DNA of 64,000 bases from assembly GCA_012845835.1 (NCBI GenBank), contig JABAKD010000020.1, forward strand, positions 6,489,915 through 6,553,914. The letters are read 5' to 3'. Under the pieces are notes generated by a model. The model was not told the DNA's origin and searched no databases. It saw nothing but the letters and a program-made list of their open reading frames with translations. This DNA is from Undaria pinnatifida. Lineage: Eukaryota; Sar; Phaeophyceae; Laminariales; Alariaceae. A program made the translations under genes and the position numbers. The first letter of the stretch is position 1; the number at the start of each line of letters is the position of its first letter. Shown here piece by piece: positions 1 to 12,950 of this stretch.

Positions 1-1599
1 CAAGTAATTACCGACGCCATATCAAATATCCTTTTCCTTGTCGTTGCAGTCAATGCTACGAGGAACGTGACGGATGCCGAGTCGAAACGGGGGTTCTTTA
101 CCCTCGTGCATACTGTACTCCTACTGTAGATGCGTATCACCATCGGCCTCTTCCTGTTCTTAACTAGATCCCACAATGCTACATATACCCCACGTGACGA
201 ACACACGCACGGCATGTATGATGCCCATTGAGCTACGGAGGGGGGGGGGTCGATCTACTACCCAGGGTTAATTTTTTTAACACAATTCGCCCCCCGGAAC
301 GACAGGATCTTTGGCACGTACAATACCGGTTGAAGGGTCTCCGTGTACTATCGTGCATGCCTACTCAAAATGCGATCCAATTTGTGGGGCACTAGGGAAC
401 CGCTTTTTTTCAGGCACGCGCAAGCGGTGGTTCAGAAAATTAAAAGGTCGAAATGAGCTTCGAACACGTGTCCTCAACGATGCCAAGTAATTGTGAAAGG
501 TTTCACGTGTCGGGCAGATCAGGTCCCCATTTCACGATATAGATATTTCGGAGCAGACGCGACCCTAGTTTATGTAATACTTGTTTATGGTATGACTCAT
601 GCTACGGTAAAAGTGCACCGTTTTGTCAAGAAGCTCCTCGCTTGAGGATCTCTGTACTGTTAATTCTATACCTCGCCAAAACTGATTTTGAGTAAACTGA
701 AAGTGCAAATCGATGAACAAGACCATGGGATACGTATGCCAAAAATATTTTTCGCGAAACAAGAGTAACCTTCCGACGATTTTGGGTTAAGAAACACCCA
801 CCGTCGGTCAGAAACCAGGTCAACCCCCAAAAGTGTTACCTCTATCCTAGGACACGCCACATGATCTGCACCATCTATAGCGTATGGTTGCCTGGATGAG
901 GTATGCATGACAGGGCTGTTGCGCACATGTTTGGAAGGGCAATCTGTAGGATGCAGCTCGCGCTAGCCGTGTCATATAGGCTCACACCGGCAATGTTAGG
1001 ATCTAGATTGTCTAGATCGAGATACCTGATATGCCCGATGTTTTGCTAGGTCTACCTACTCAGCTACCAGGGTAAAACATCGATCGATTGCCCAGCCCAG
1101 TGTAAGCCGTGTAACCCCCGCCCACTGCACACACAGCAACACGGGCCAAAAAACAGCACCAACAATAGTACCAGCACATTGAGCAATTCCTGTAAGAGTG
1201 CAGTGTGAGCGGTACGATGGTACTTTTTTTCGAGGACTGGTGGTACCAGCTACCACGAATGAAGCAGTGTTCGTACAAACGGATGTCAAAACGGGAGAGA
1301 GCTGTTCGGGGCAATGCCAACATCATATCGTACCAGTTATGTGTATTATTACTTAGCAGGTACGCTCGAAATAAAAGCGGTACGCTCTTGCTGCTGGTGG
1401 TGTGCTGGTGCCGACGCTCTATGCTGCCCCCGTAGTTGCCGTACTGTGATCGGTCTTTCTCGTCTTGGTGTCGTTTTCGTAACTGCTGCTGTTGCAGTTT
1501 ACTCTTGCTAGTGTCAATTGTCAAGACGTCACTACCGGAAGTCTTGGGGCCTTTTTCGTGACGCTTTAGAAGCCTTTGTGTGCATCGTTGTGGCGGCAG
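1..1599. other. Upstream region, no supported gene
   Basis: No conserved peptide can be supported here on either strand. The open frames are short, mutually overlapping and without recognisable composition. The N-terminal exon or exons of the DUF1995 gene (start methionine, any plastid transit peptide and the first helix of the domain) should lie here or beyond the left edge, but I could not locate them. A run of G occurs at about 240-250. Confidence 0.5.
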
Positions 1600-4500
1600 G
1601 AAGGACTCAAGGGCCAGCGATCGCGCATGGACGTCGACCTCCCTTTCGCAGCTCGGCTAGGGGTGGAGACGGCAGATGGTGACAAAGACAAAAAGGTCGG
1701 CATGGGTTGGTTTGGGTGGACATGTCAATAATAACCATGTTGTAGCGTTCCTCTTGATATCTTCAAATATCTTTTATGAGCGAAAAATAACATCAGCCGC
1801 CGACGTAAAGCCAACTAGCTAAAGGTTTTTAAAATGTTTTGCCATGCTCCCCTGATTCCGTGTAACACCCGTACACCAGCGTGATGCTGTTCCCCAGCTT
1901 TACACCTGATACCTGGTACCCGGTATGTTATATCACCATGTACAGGCAAAGCCTTCCCCTTCTGCCTTGGCATGAATACGTGGCAGAAACGAGTACGAAT
2001 CAGGTATACCAGTATAGTATAGCGCAGTGGATTTTTCCTTCAACTTCTGATATTTTGATGTTTCGTTCGTGTTTACAACGACACATGCCACCTCGGATGT
2101 ATACTGTGCAGCACTTTGTTCTTGGTTGTCGTATACGTATCGTTTCACTGGAGCGCGGTCGGCGTGCAGGAAAGCGTCGCACAGAGTTATTTATTTCACT
2201 GATTTGTAGTGAACACTTTGACGTGGTGACTGATCGTCTTGTCGTATACTCGTACACACGGACGGTGTCGTGGTGCCGTGTACGCTTGGCTTGCAGAAGG
2301 CGACAGCTGCGGATGTAGAGCGCGCGGATCGTGAACTGGCGAGACTGTTCCTGGAGATGTTCGACGTCATCGGCGAGCAAGTGGTGCGTATACACCAGCG
2401 TGGGTGATAAGAAAACAGTAATAGTACAAGTATATCATGGACAGTTGCGTGTTGCTCAGCTGTGAGGTCGCAGCGTGACTTGAAAGGGGCGTGACAAGCT
2501 GTTCGACTAAGCGTTGTAGCGCGGCTCCAATAAGGTGACGTGGCGTGCTTACATTTTCTGCTGTGCGTTCGTGTTTTGCATCGGCTGGCGTGGCGAACAA
2601 GGTCGCCGAACTGTCGTTCGGCGGCGTTTCTTCCGTGTCGGCGGCCTTCCGTCAACAGTCACCCCCCGGTGACTCGCGGCTTTCTTCCCGCGATACCGCC
2701 GCTTCCTAGTGCACAACACGGGGCGGGAAGGCGGGTGTTTCCGCTCTTTTTCATCTTCCCTCTCCTTTTTTTTTTTGTTTTCATGACATAAGCATCGCTC
2801 GCGACGGAGAACCCCAACCTCGTTGATCCCCCCATTGCTCACGGCGCCACCCGCCGACAGCTGCAAGTTAAACGCAACCCAACAAACCAACAACCGCATG
2901 GTGCACAGGTAGTAGCGTTCCCCACCGACGAGGACGCCAAGAAGGCGACCAAGGCCTGGGCGAAGGGCACGCCGTATAAAGGAACGGTGACCTCCATGAA
3001 CCCCAAGGCCCAAAAGTCGGCCCAGATCAAGCGGGGGAGCGAGGCCGTCCTCGGATTCGCGAAGAGCGTGGCGGCCAAGAAAAAGAAGCAGGCCGCGGCG
3101 GGCGGCAAGAAAGGGGGCGGGGAAAACGCGGGGGACCGCCTCGCGGGCAGGACAGGCACCGCCCGGATCGCCCCCCCCGGAACGGAAGTCTTGTTAGTTG
3201 TGGCGCCGAAGCAGCCGGAGCTGATGGTGAGATAGGGCGTGGCTCGACGTAGCAGGGGCGCTCTCGCGCGCGCCGTTTTCGTATGGCTCCATCGTGAGAT
3301 TTTTCGCTCTGCTCTCCCACCGGCCTTCTGCGAAAGGCGCGTCGTGTACCGTCGCGTAGCACACGGCCGCCGCTTCCGCGTCGAAAATGCCCAACGCCCA
3401 TCGCAGATTTAAACTCGCGGCGCTAATGTTCGCGCACCGACACCGTATCGACCGTCTTTCTTCCTGCTCCTTTTGTTCGACGCCGGCATGGGCGCGCCTT
3501 GACACGATTCAGCTTTCTCTCGGCGGCGTGTGCGATTCAGTTGCGGAACGCGACGGTGTTGGTTTGTACGCGCAAACATATCCCTTGTACATATAGGCAG
3601 ATGATATATCTACCTGATACATAGCTTAGGCTATTTCCGCCCGCCTTGCCTCTGTTGCGCTCGTTTGCGTCTCTCTGGAAGCTCCCTCTCGCCCTTGTCG
3701 CCTCCCATCTTCAACACCCCTAACACCCGTCCGTGTGCACCCGTCTGTGTGACGTGGAATGTCCTGGCGACTGGCAGGTTGTGCAGAAGCTGTCGAACGA
3801 TCTCGGACAGGGGTGCCTCGTGGTCTTGCTGAACGCGCGCTTGCACCAGGCAAGTCCCGCCGAGAACCCTGGTCTACTATCGCCCGCGATTTCTATTTAT
3901 GAGTCGGCTCGAGAGTGTGTCTCGCGCGATTGCTTGGCTGTCGGAAGAGGGTGGCATTCTGAGTGGTCTGCTGAGCCGGGCGGGTGCTACACTACTAGCT
4001 TGCCCTTTCCACCCTCCGTACTCGGTTCCTGCCCCTCCTCGGACCCGGAAGCGCAGGTTGTGTTGCGTACAACAGGTCTGGCCTTGTGGAGGCGAGTTTT
4101 CAAGATGCAGACGACTTTCGCTCGGCTTTCCCCGACGTTTTGTCGCGACCTCGTCTCACGCGACGCCGGGCCATTCTGAGGAAGGGGACCGTAGGATCGC
4201 CGGGCTGAGAGCACACGCCCACAGCAGTACATCATTGTTTTATCGTACAATCTACTCCTGTATATTGCAATCGTCCACGCGTGCCTTGTACGTTTTGCGC
4301 CCAATCAAAAATGCTCCCCATGTATGCGTATACAGCAGTATAGAGGCGGCAGGCCGCCGTCGCAGCTACTTTTTAGCATCGTTCGGTAAACGAATAAGAA
4401 ATTCGTCGAACAGCTGACGTCCTTGAAATAATTATATAAAATAAGTCGATATTTAACCGTCCTTCCCGTTCCGCTCGGAGAGAGTATGCAATAGGAACGA

Positions 4501-6667
4501 AGCCGCGTCGTCTCCGTCCATCACCCTCCCCCGTTCGATCCAAACCTCCTCTCTTTCCATATTTTCCGGCTGGCCGCCTTCTTGCTGCCAGGCGAATTTC
4601 GTAGACGATGAACAACGTCACTTCTTCGAGGAGGTAAGTCGCAAACCTTGCGTTGCAAACGGCCAAATCCCACCCCCTGCCGCCCCCCACTCCACCCCGG
4701 TTGCTGGTTTTGGTTGGCCGCGGCTACACCACTGCTATTACTCGCAGAATAAGACAGATGTACGTTGTTGTTCTTCCGCGCTCTCTTGTTTCCCCGCGAC
4801 GCTCTTTTTCTTACCGGCCCACAGCGACACTCGTCGTTTCGCAGTCTGATGTCGATTGTAAGCTACTGTGAAAATGCCCTGAAGATAAGGTACTTCGTAA
4901 ATGAAGCTATAGGATATTGTTATCATAATCCTGACAATCGGTTTATTCGAGTCACCACGCAGATAGGCCAAAGGGTTGAAAAGTCCATTGGTTGACCCGG
5001 GTACTTTTGGCCATGTCAAGAATTTCTCGTTGCGTTAATGATCTAAACTGATACATGCGTGATCGATTTTAACCGGTAAAAACTGTCAATCGGGTGCGAT
5101 AGCTACTTGGGTGTGACGACATACACAAAGAAGAAATAATAACTATTAATAAGTCAAACATGTCAAGGGAGATGGAGGGCCTCCCCGGGCTTGCACGCCG
5201 GCCATCAAAACCGTACTAAAACTTGAAAAAAATGCCTATTGTATAGTGCCAAAAGAAGCTTATACTCGACATCAGACTGATAATGTGTTAAAACTGGGGG
5301 CTGTAGGGGGCGGGGGAGGCTGTCTGTGGTTGATGTGTTTCTGGGCGTTCCACCTGTCGTTGGTGGCTGGTCTCGAGAAGTCGCGCCCGTGCCCCCGGAG
5401 GTGTCACGCGCCCTATGCCATCATGGGATGCTGGACGGAGCAGAATGCCAATGCGGCGCTACTGCTTCAGCCCTGCCTCTGTTCGTGCAGAAGTGTGACA
5501 AAGCACGCAGACGTCGGAGGCCAAGCTTCGTTGAACCGGGATTATTTCCTGGGAGTTGCTTAGTATACCACGATTTGGTGGCGTTATCTCGGGCGATCCG
5601 AAAATAAATCCTCGGTTGGTTGGCTTGACGTCGATGACTGATTTTATACTTGTTTCATAGCAAAATTTCAGACGTGGGGAGCAAGCCTGCTGGCGTGTGA
5701 AGGGAAACCTTACAAAACAGTTCGGAAAAAAGCGCGCAGGCGTGTGTTTGGGAGGCGTGCTAACGCAAGCGCTGGAACCTGTTGTGCCGATGCCCTACCG
5801 GCGCCCCCCCGTGGCGGCAACCTTCCCGAGTGCTACCTCCTGCATCCTTGATACAAACGGCCGCACCCCTTCATCATCTCTGCGCAGGAGTTCGAGTCGA
5901 TGTTCCACCTTCGACCTGTGGCGGCCGAGACCGAAGATTTCTTGTACCGCGCGTACCCCAAGGATTGGACCGTGGCCAGGAAACCGAAACTGGGACCACC
6001 AAAGGCGAGAGGCGGTTGCTGATGCGCTGTGGAATTTGGGAACTGTTTTGTTGGCATCGCGAATCGCGCTCGTTTCCGTACGTAGCTCGCTTTGTTTTAT
6101 TGGTTTCGGGCGAGGTCTGTGTTGTTTTTATCCTGTCCACGCAACGTATTGCGTTGTCTCGTTCCTGTTCCGATGCCTGGGACACCCCTTTGGCACAGAT
6201 TTGAGCGAGCGACCCTCACGCCCCTCCAGTGGCGCCGATACTCGCGGCTGCAGTAATCCCGCCCATGAAGTATATCCCGCGATTACCTTCTCTTGTTTGG
6301 ATGCAGTGTAGGGCGGGATGGAACAGCACCCATCGTGTTGAGAGCCGTTTGGGACATTGGTTCTACGCTTGAAACGGGCCGCGGCTCGAAGGTGCACCCG
6401 CAACGTTACGCTGGGGGGGCAGGTGTGTTGCTAATTGCTACCCTCTATGCGGAGCCTTCATCCGGGGGCGGCCAGTGGCAAATGGTACTGACCCTGTTAG
6501 ATCCGTATCACCGTCGCGGTCAAATTATTCATTTGTTCAAACGTGTCTCTTGTATCGTCGCCTTGCAGGTGCTGCACGCTCAGGAGAAGCGGCCAACGCC
6601 GGAGGAAATTATGGCGGCCGTGGAGGAAGGCGACAAGACCGCGGGCGTTTTCGGCAACCTCTTTTGA
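1600..6667 (+). CDS. DUF1995 family protein (LPA3-like), N-terminus missing
   Basis: Seven exons join in phase: 1600-1695, 2297-2383, 2909-3226, 3778-3849, 4592-4633, 5888-6004 and 6569-6667 (stop TGA), giving 275 residues plus a missing N-terminus. The order of signals fits DUF1995: a MDVDLPF strand, a helix with DRELARLF, an FPTDEDAKKA segment, EVLLVVAP, CLVVLLNARL, FFEEEFESMFHLRPV and a C-terminal LHAQEKRPTPEEI helix. DUF1995 includes the plant plastid protein LPA3, a photosystem II assembly factor, so a plastid role is likely but inferred. Exon 3 carries a Lys/Gly-rich insert of about 40 residues. Introns after exons 4 and 6 use GC donors. The gene converges on the HPS6-like gene. Family assignment is fairly sure; exact ends of exons 1 and 6 are less so. 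Confidence 0.72.
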
Positions 6668-6800
6668 GCTCGGCAACATTTTCTGAGTTCTCAAGATTTT
6701 TTCTGGGGTCGGCGACGTGTTCCAAGCTCGGCAACCTTTTCTGATTTCGGCAAAACCTCTTCCGTGTTCGACAACTTTTTCCGAGTTGGACAGCATGCAT
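6644..6800 (+). repeat. Degenerate ~20-bp minisatellite overlapping the DUF1995 stop codon
   Basis: About six imperfect units built on a TCGGCAACNTTTTCTGA core run from inside the last codons of the DUF1995 gene into its 3' flank. The first unit encodes the C-terminal FGNLF and the stop. Units differ by substitutions and small indels. Confidence 0.6.
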
Positions 6801-8036
6801 TAGTCCTTCCAAGTCGCAAAAACTGCTGAAGCACGCCACCTCTCTGCCGAAGTGACTGCTACACGCGGCAAAAAACTGCTATAATCGGCGCGGGCACTAT
6901 TCTGAGTAGGCTGTGTGAGGTGGGAGGCGGACGTATACACCCCGGAGAAAATATCAAAGAGGCAAGATACCCTACGATGCATGTATGAGCATCCAGGCGG
7001 TATCATCGTGATGCAGTGCTGTGGGCAACGCCTGCCTGACGGTGTGGTACCGGGTGCGCCGTGTGCAGGGTTCACAGCCAAAGCAGGCATGCTTGCGCCT
7101 GAAAGGCAAGGAGAGCGGCCTTTGAATAATGTGTGACGTTTACCTATTTCGTGGAAGTTGAGCGAGATTCGCCGGCTGGCGCACGTTGTGGTTCTTGGAC
7201 AGGCGCGATATCCTTGGTGAATAGGCACACCTGGGTTGCCTGGAACACAAATAACACGATTGCACGGCGCTGGAGGCAGCGCGAGCAATCAAGTGCTATT
7301 TCGCAATTTCACGAGTATTTATGGCAGACGCCCTTATCGCTAGCAGAAGCAGCAGTAGTCTGGGCTCTGCATAGATGGCTCTTGTATGTGGATCCCGACC
7401 ATTTATTGTTTAGCCGGCCGGACGCACACATGTGTAGCCGGGAGGTATCACTCACGCCCTCTGATCTTTTTTTCGACCAAGAAACCCGGCATCAGCCGCC
7501 GCTGCATAGCCTTGAAGTCAGTATTTTAGCCCACTTGCATTTACGAATATGTTTCAGCCGAGTCACCACACGAATTATGGCTTGAGGAACCCCGGCGCAT
7601 CGGCGTTGCCAATTGCATTTCATGCGTACTTGCTCAGCGGGCGAATCGCCTCCCTGCCGAAAAACACATATAGAAACCCGTAGTCTTGTTTTCTATGCCG
7701 CAAACAATGTGCTTTGGTGACAAGGGTTGTGCGGTACGCTGTGCACTATAACTGAAGCTACAATGGAAAGCGTGTTGGAAGCTTGTCATGATGCTTTATA
7801 ACAGTAGCCAAGCTTCCCTATGTGTGTTTCTTTCTCTGCATCCCATGTCATTATTCTTTTTTCACAATAAACACGCAAAGCCGGAACATCCACGTGTCCA
7901 GGATTCGACACGTAGTATGCGATTCCCCGCGGAACCTTCGCCAGTAAATACATAAACGAAACAACCCTAACACACATTATGCATGCGCACTCACGCTGAA
8001 CTACAAACATCACATTCCGTAAAATCGCGCGCATCC
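6801..8036. other. Intergenic region between convergent genes
   Basis: This 1.2-kb stretch separates the 3' ends of the DUF1995 gene and the HPS6-like gene. One plus-strand frame stays open at 7133-7585, but its protein has no recognisable motif and it lies where two 3' UTRs are expected. I see no supported gene. Confidence 0.5.
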
Positions 8037-11000
8037 TCACGAACCGATCGCCACCCTCTGAATCGGGCTACTCCCATCCTCTAGTAGCAACAACAAACAC
8101 CTCTTAAGGGTCTGTGTGGAGCCGTGTGAGGCGGGGTGGTGTGTCCCCTTGGTCTGTCCCCCAACCCATTTCCGGTCGTGCGGCACATCACGGTCACCGC
8201 CAACAACAGCGTCGGTAGCCGCCTTCGCCGCCCTGCGCACCATCCGAACCACCGCCACCGGGGTGAGTCCGTTCGGTCGGCAATCCATCACTTCCTCCAT
8301 TCGTTCAGGGCAGTCAGCAAGGATTGTCTCAGCCAGAGTGTCTTCAAAAGCCAGGCGGAACTGCAGCGCGACGTCACCGTAAGCCGCCGGTGGAAGACCG
8401 GCAGTACCCGCCGCAGCTGCAGTCGAAGCTGTTGTGATGGGTGCGGCGGCAAAAAGATCTGCCGCTGTCGCCGCCTCTTCCCGTTTCTTGCTCTCCACGG
8501 CCGCGCGCTTGAGCTCGCCCAACAGCCGCACCGCCGCACCCCACGCCTCGGAGGCTCCCCGGTCACGACGCCAGCTGCCGCCGGTTCCTTCCCACGAGCG
8601 GGCGCGGAGAAGATCGCAAGCGTCGGTGAACATGCATGCGCCCATCAAGAGCGCCAGGCGAGCGCGGCGCTGAGACCCACCCTCACCGTCCTCGGCGGCA
8701 GGTGGGAGGCATGCAAGCGCACGGGCAAAATAAGCCGGGGCGCTAGGTACGCTCACAGCGACCGGCACAGGCAGCTTCTCGTTGCGGGAGGCAGAAAGGG
8801 GATCATTTTTGGTGTCAGGAAACGTCAAGAGGGTGGAGGGAGCGGGCACGAACGCCGGGTCTGGCGAACACTCTCGAGAGGTAGCGCTGGTCGGGCGGTT
8901 TGCCGCCCTGCCGGCGCGTGCGTCGCTGCCGCTCCCCGGGAGTTCGCCTGCAGTGGAAGCGCTGTTTTCGCTTGCGCGCCGTGAAGGGGATGGGCTTCCG
9001 GAGCGCAGCGCTGGGGTTAGGCTCTCATTCGTGCGATCTTCGGTAGAAGCCGTGGACGAAATTCTTCGCGCGCTTAACGCCGTCCCCGCGGTATTTCCAG
9101 AGGCCCCAGCATCTCCCGCTACCTCCGACTTCACGTCAGAGGGAATGCGTTCGGGGCGCCGCCGTCGCCGGGCATCTTGCTCGTCACCACTACCGCTACT
9201 GCCACCACCACTGCCACCACTTTCTTCTACGTCGCTCGTGATCCCGGCCGCGTATGCACGGAAGCGAGCAAGTCGCTCGACGAAACGCGGAAGCTTACTT
9301 GCGCGCAAGCGGAACAGTGCGCGGCAGGCAATCTCAAAGAGCGGAGACGCGACGTTCCCGGCCAAGTGCATGCACAGGAACGTTGGGGACGACGGGGCAA
9401 GGGTCCCGCCGCCGCCGCGGCTACTCCCCCCCGGTCCTTGGTCGGGCTCCGTTGCCGACCCTTCCAACAAAAAGTGTAGGAACGGGATCGCCTGTGACAA
9501 GTGGGTGACAACAGAACAAACAAGGGTCCACGAGCACAAACAAAGCACGAGTGATTCAGGCGAATCAGGTCGAGCAATAGAAGCTCCCACCTTCGCCATA
9601 AGTGGGGTGTTTCTGCTCAGGCCTCCCAAGATAGGAAGCGAAGGGGCCACAACAGACGCACGCGGCAACGACCGGGCAGTGACCCAAGGCTCCACGAAGC
9701 GACCTCAGCGCGTCCAAGGTTAAACAGACATCAACAACTGGACGAGCATCGAGGACTTAGCCTCAAAAAGAGGCCAGTTATTGAGCTGTGACTTGCATGC
9801 AACTCCGGAGGCTGTCATCAAGCCAGTTGCAACAGAGCCACCAATTTATTCTTCGAAATGACTCGGGAAAATAACAAATAGGCGAACGAGCCCAAATCTA
9901 TGCATCTCAGAGGGAATGCGCACCAGAGAAATGAGGTCCTGCTCTCTACCCAACCAGCCAAGGCGCGCTAAACGTGCGTGCCTTAAAAACCGAACTAAAT
10001 GACTCACCATCGCTTCGGCATCACCCGCCGCCTCGCACCGAAACGCGAGCGCGAGCGCGTCGCCTGACGCCTGTTCCGGACTCCCCGCATCTAACGCCTG
10101 CTCCGCGCCGCCCTGTCCTCGCGAGCTCACCCTCCGCCCACCGCGAGCGGTAGATTCACCGTCTGTGTGATTCAACCCGTCCTTCTTCGTTGCCAAACGA
10201 CAGGCCAACCACTCTCGGAGGGTGCCTTCGAAAAGGGCGGTCGCGGGATCCACGGATGCCGTCAGCGACGCCAGCTTCTCGGCGGCCTCGTTCTCGGCCG
10301 CGTGTAACCCCCTCCCCTCACTGTTCTGCCGGGCCGAAGCAGCGGGGTCTTGTAGGAGAGCCCGCACCGCGTCCAGCGAGCGCAGCGACTCGGACACGCG
10401 CCGCTCCAAGGTCGTTCTCAGGGTCACTTCCGCTGCTGCCGCCGCGAGGTCTCCATCTCTCGCGGCCGCCTGTGCCCCGTCTGTCGCCGCGTCTAGGTCG
10501 AGCGCCTCCCCCCCGCGTTGCTCCCACGACATCATCGCCACTAGGAGCCACGGTGGCAGGGAGCCCTTTCGGCTACCATTACGTGCGGGCCAGCCCCGTT
10601 CCTCCGTGGCAAGGGCGTGCCCAAGCAGGTCCGCCGTCCCGACCCCCCCCGGTTTGGGTCCACCACGGCCGGAGCGGAGACCCTGCGCCAGCAGGACTGC
10701 TGGGAGCAGGGAAGCGGGACACGCGTCGGTGGCCGCGCCGGCAAGCCGCCTGTGTTCTCGCGCGTACCTGAGAACAAGGGGCGCAGACGTCACAAAGCCG
10801 CCTGATTGAAACACAATCACGCGGGCGATGGAAAATGTATGAGAGGGGCAAAGCCAATGAAAAAATGAAAAAAAACGTTGTTTGGGGATGTATGACAGTC
10901 GGGGGCGGTCGGCGCGTGATTTGCGGGTGTAGGGCTGTCGGCGACTGCTACAGATTCGAATTCCGCTTTAACCTCGTTTTTTTTCATTTGCAGAAACGCC

Positions 11001-12719
11001 ATGCGAGCAACCAGGCTGCCGCCGCGCTCGAGTCTCACGCCCAGAATATCAACAAACGGGTTACATGCTGGAGAAGCACGCAGGGCCGCGACGCTCTCCA
11101 CTGCCGACCAACCTTGAACTTGACGCAAAAAGCAACCAGCGGTTGGCGCAAGTATTTTCCCATGTCCGCAGCGTACGCGCAGCACCCCCCTCACCTTTTC
11201 TCGAAGAATGCAACATCGCTGCCATACAAGCTTCTGGCGTTGGAAGCCTGATGCGCAACACCTGCGTCGCCGTGAGAACTCCGGCCACGTGTCCCCTTGT
11301 CCTAGAATTCCATAACGCCGGAACAGGTGATGCAAACCTGGCAATCGCCTCTGGCGCGACAACCGGCGTCGGCGATGGGTTCCGCCGCCCACACGTGCAG
11401 GACGAACATAGCGAAGCACTGGTACTGCTTGCCGAGTGCTCTCGTCGAAAGGTGCACACAGGGCACCGAGGAACCACTGCCGCACCGAGCGAGTGTCCGG
11501 TGCAAAGGTCGTACGCCGAGCACAACCCGCCGCCGCAGAGCACGGCAACGTTGAAGCGCGCCATCAAGGAGCTTGGCTGGACTTGAGGGGGAGGGTCGAG
11601 CGTGCATTGCGCGCCGATCCTGAGGGCGCCCTCTCCCGAAGGCGAAAAGGAGACCGCCCGGATCGTGCCGGGGTGGTCGTACACCATCAGGTCTCCAGTC
11701 GAGTCGTGCACCGAAAATAGTCTGTGCGTCGACGCGATCTTCGCCGCGTCCTGGCCGCCCATCCCGGAGGTCTTCTTCGCGAATCCGCTCCGACCGACCC
11801 CTCCAGTATCCTTACCGTCCCGCGCGTAAAACCTGTTCTCCGAATTACTCTCAGCGTCCGTAAACGCACCGTTCCCATTTCCGTGTTCACGACCGACGAG
11901 CTCGCCGCTATCGTTCACTTCGCCGGCGGTCTTATCCCCGCTGATGTGCCCTCCAGCAGGGAATTGCCCGGCAGGGAGAACGGGCACGGCCACCTCGGCC
12001 AAGCGGCCGGTGGCGAAGTGGTTGAAAAATAGCCTCGTCCCCCTGGGCATCCACACCCCCACCTCGCTGCAGAGCAGCGCGTCTACTCCTGTAGGCATCA
12101 AGCACGCCGAAAACGCCAGAGCTACTTCCGCGCGCCCATTGCTACCACCAACACCGCCGCCACCCCCGATGCCGAACACAGGTCCTTTATTCTCGCTCAC
12201 CTCCTCCTCCTCTTCCTGCGGATATCCTAGCTGCTGCACCTGCGATCCACGGCCATTGCCGGTATCACCGTCTTCCAAGTCATACGTCACTCTACGAGAC
12301 CAAACCCGGCGGGGCGAGTGGGTTTCGGCGACAGGAACGCACGAGAGTCCGAGCCCGGCTCCTTCCCCACCGTCCTCCTGCTCCCACACCAAGCGGTGCC
12401 TGTTCCCGACCCGCGGCGACCCCTCCCCCGGCTCCGGGATCATCGCGGCCGCCAGTACCCTGCAGCCGATCGGGTCCTCCCGGCAGGCACAGATGTTGCA
12501 CCTGTTGAGGAAGCTCCAGCTCCAGCCTGCACCCTCTGCTCCCCACCTCCAGAGACGCAGGAGGCCGTTGGCCTCGATGCACACGTAAAGGAGGCTTTTG
12601 CTGCTGCTGCTTCTGCTGCTGTTGCTGCTGTTGGTGTTGCTGATGCCCATCGGCACATGTCCGTGCGCGATTTCCGGGTCGACCTTGTGTTCGAAGCGGA
12701 CGAATTCGCTCAAGACGAC
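8037..12719 (-). CDS. HPS6: HPS6-like protein (BLOC-2 subunit candidate)
   Basis: Three exons are visible on the minus strand: 12719 to about 11137 (or 11113; both donors are in phase), 10767-10008 and 9491-8037 (stop TGA), together about 1265 residues. The first exon has beta-propeller character (LLYVCIEANGLLRLWRW, LVWEQEDG, MVYDHPGTIRAVSF, a LCGGGLCSAYDLCTG strand). The later exons are helical with Ser/Gly/Ala-rich inserts. Segments fall in the same order as in animal HPS6, best in FEIACRALFRLRASKLPRF, then PAYFARALACL, then GLTPVAVVRMVR. HPS6 with HPS3 and HPS5 forms BLOC-2, which routes cargo to lysosome-related organelles. The match is by recall and eye, not alignment; another propeller-solenoid coat protein is the alternative. 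There is no ATG in the first exon, so a short 5' exon is missing. Confidence 0.58.
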
Positions 12720-12917
12720 CTGTTCGTACCGCAGCAGTACGGTACCCAGTGCAGCAGTCAGTACGTACGTGGCATGTATTTATAGTGGCAGCTGTCAGAC
12801 ATCTGCGCGTACCAGAGGTGGGCGGCTCGTGAGCGGTGTGTACTCGTACATACGAAATTGCGGGGTAGAAGTTGTTGTCCTTTCCAGCAAGGGTACCGGG
12901 CAGATGTGTGCGTGGCC

Positions 12918-12950
12918 TCCAAACCTAACGCTAACCCTAACCGAAACCCG
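12918..12950 (+). repeat. Short telomere-like CCTAAC motifs
   Basis: Several adjoining CTAACC/CCTAAC units of variable spacing occur just upstream of the HPS6-like gene. Similar short runs occur at about 22679-22690 and 39079-39100. They are too short and impure to be called an interstitial telomere. Confidence 0.3.

Noticed and set aside
7133-7585. 150-residue plus-strand ORF between convergent genes
   Set aside because: No family resemblance; sits where 3' UTRs are expected.
8136-9723. Long plus-strand ORFs opposite the HPS6-like exon 3
   Set aside because: They are antisense shadows of a GC-rich exon; the minus-strand reading has the family signals and proper splice sites.
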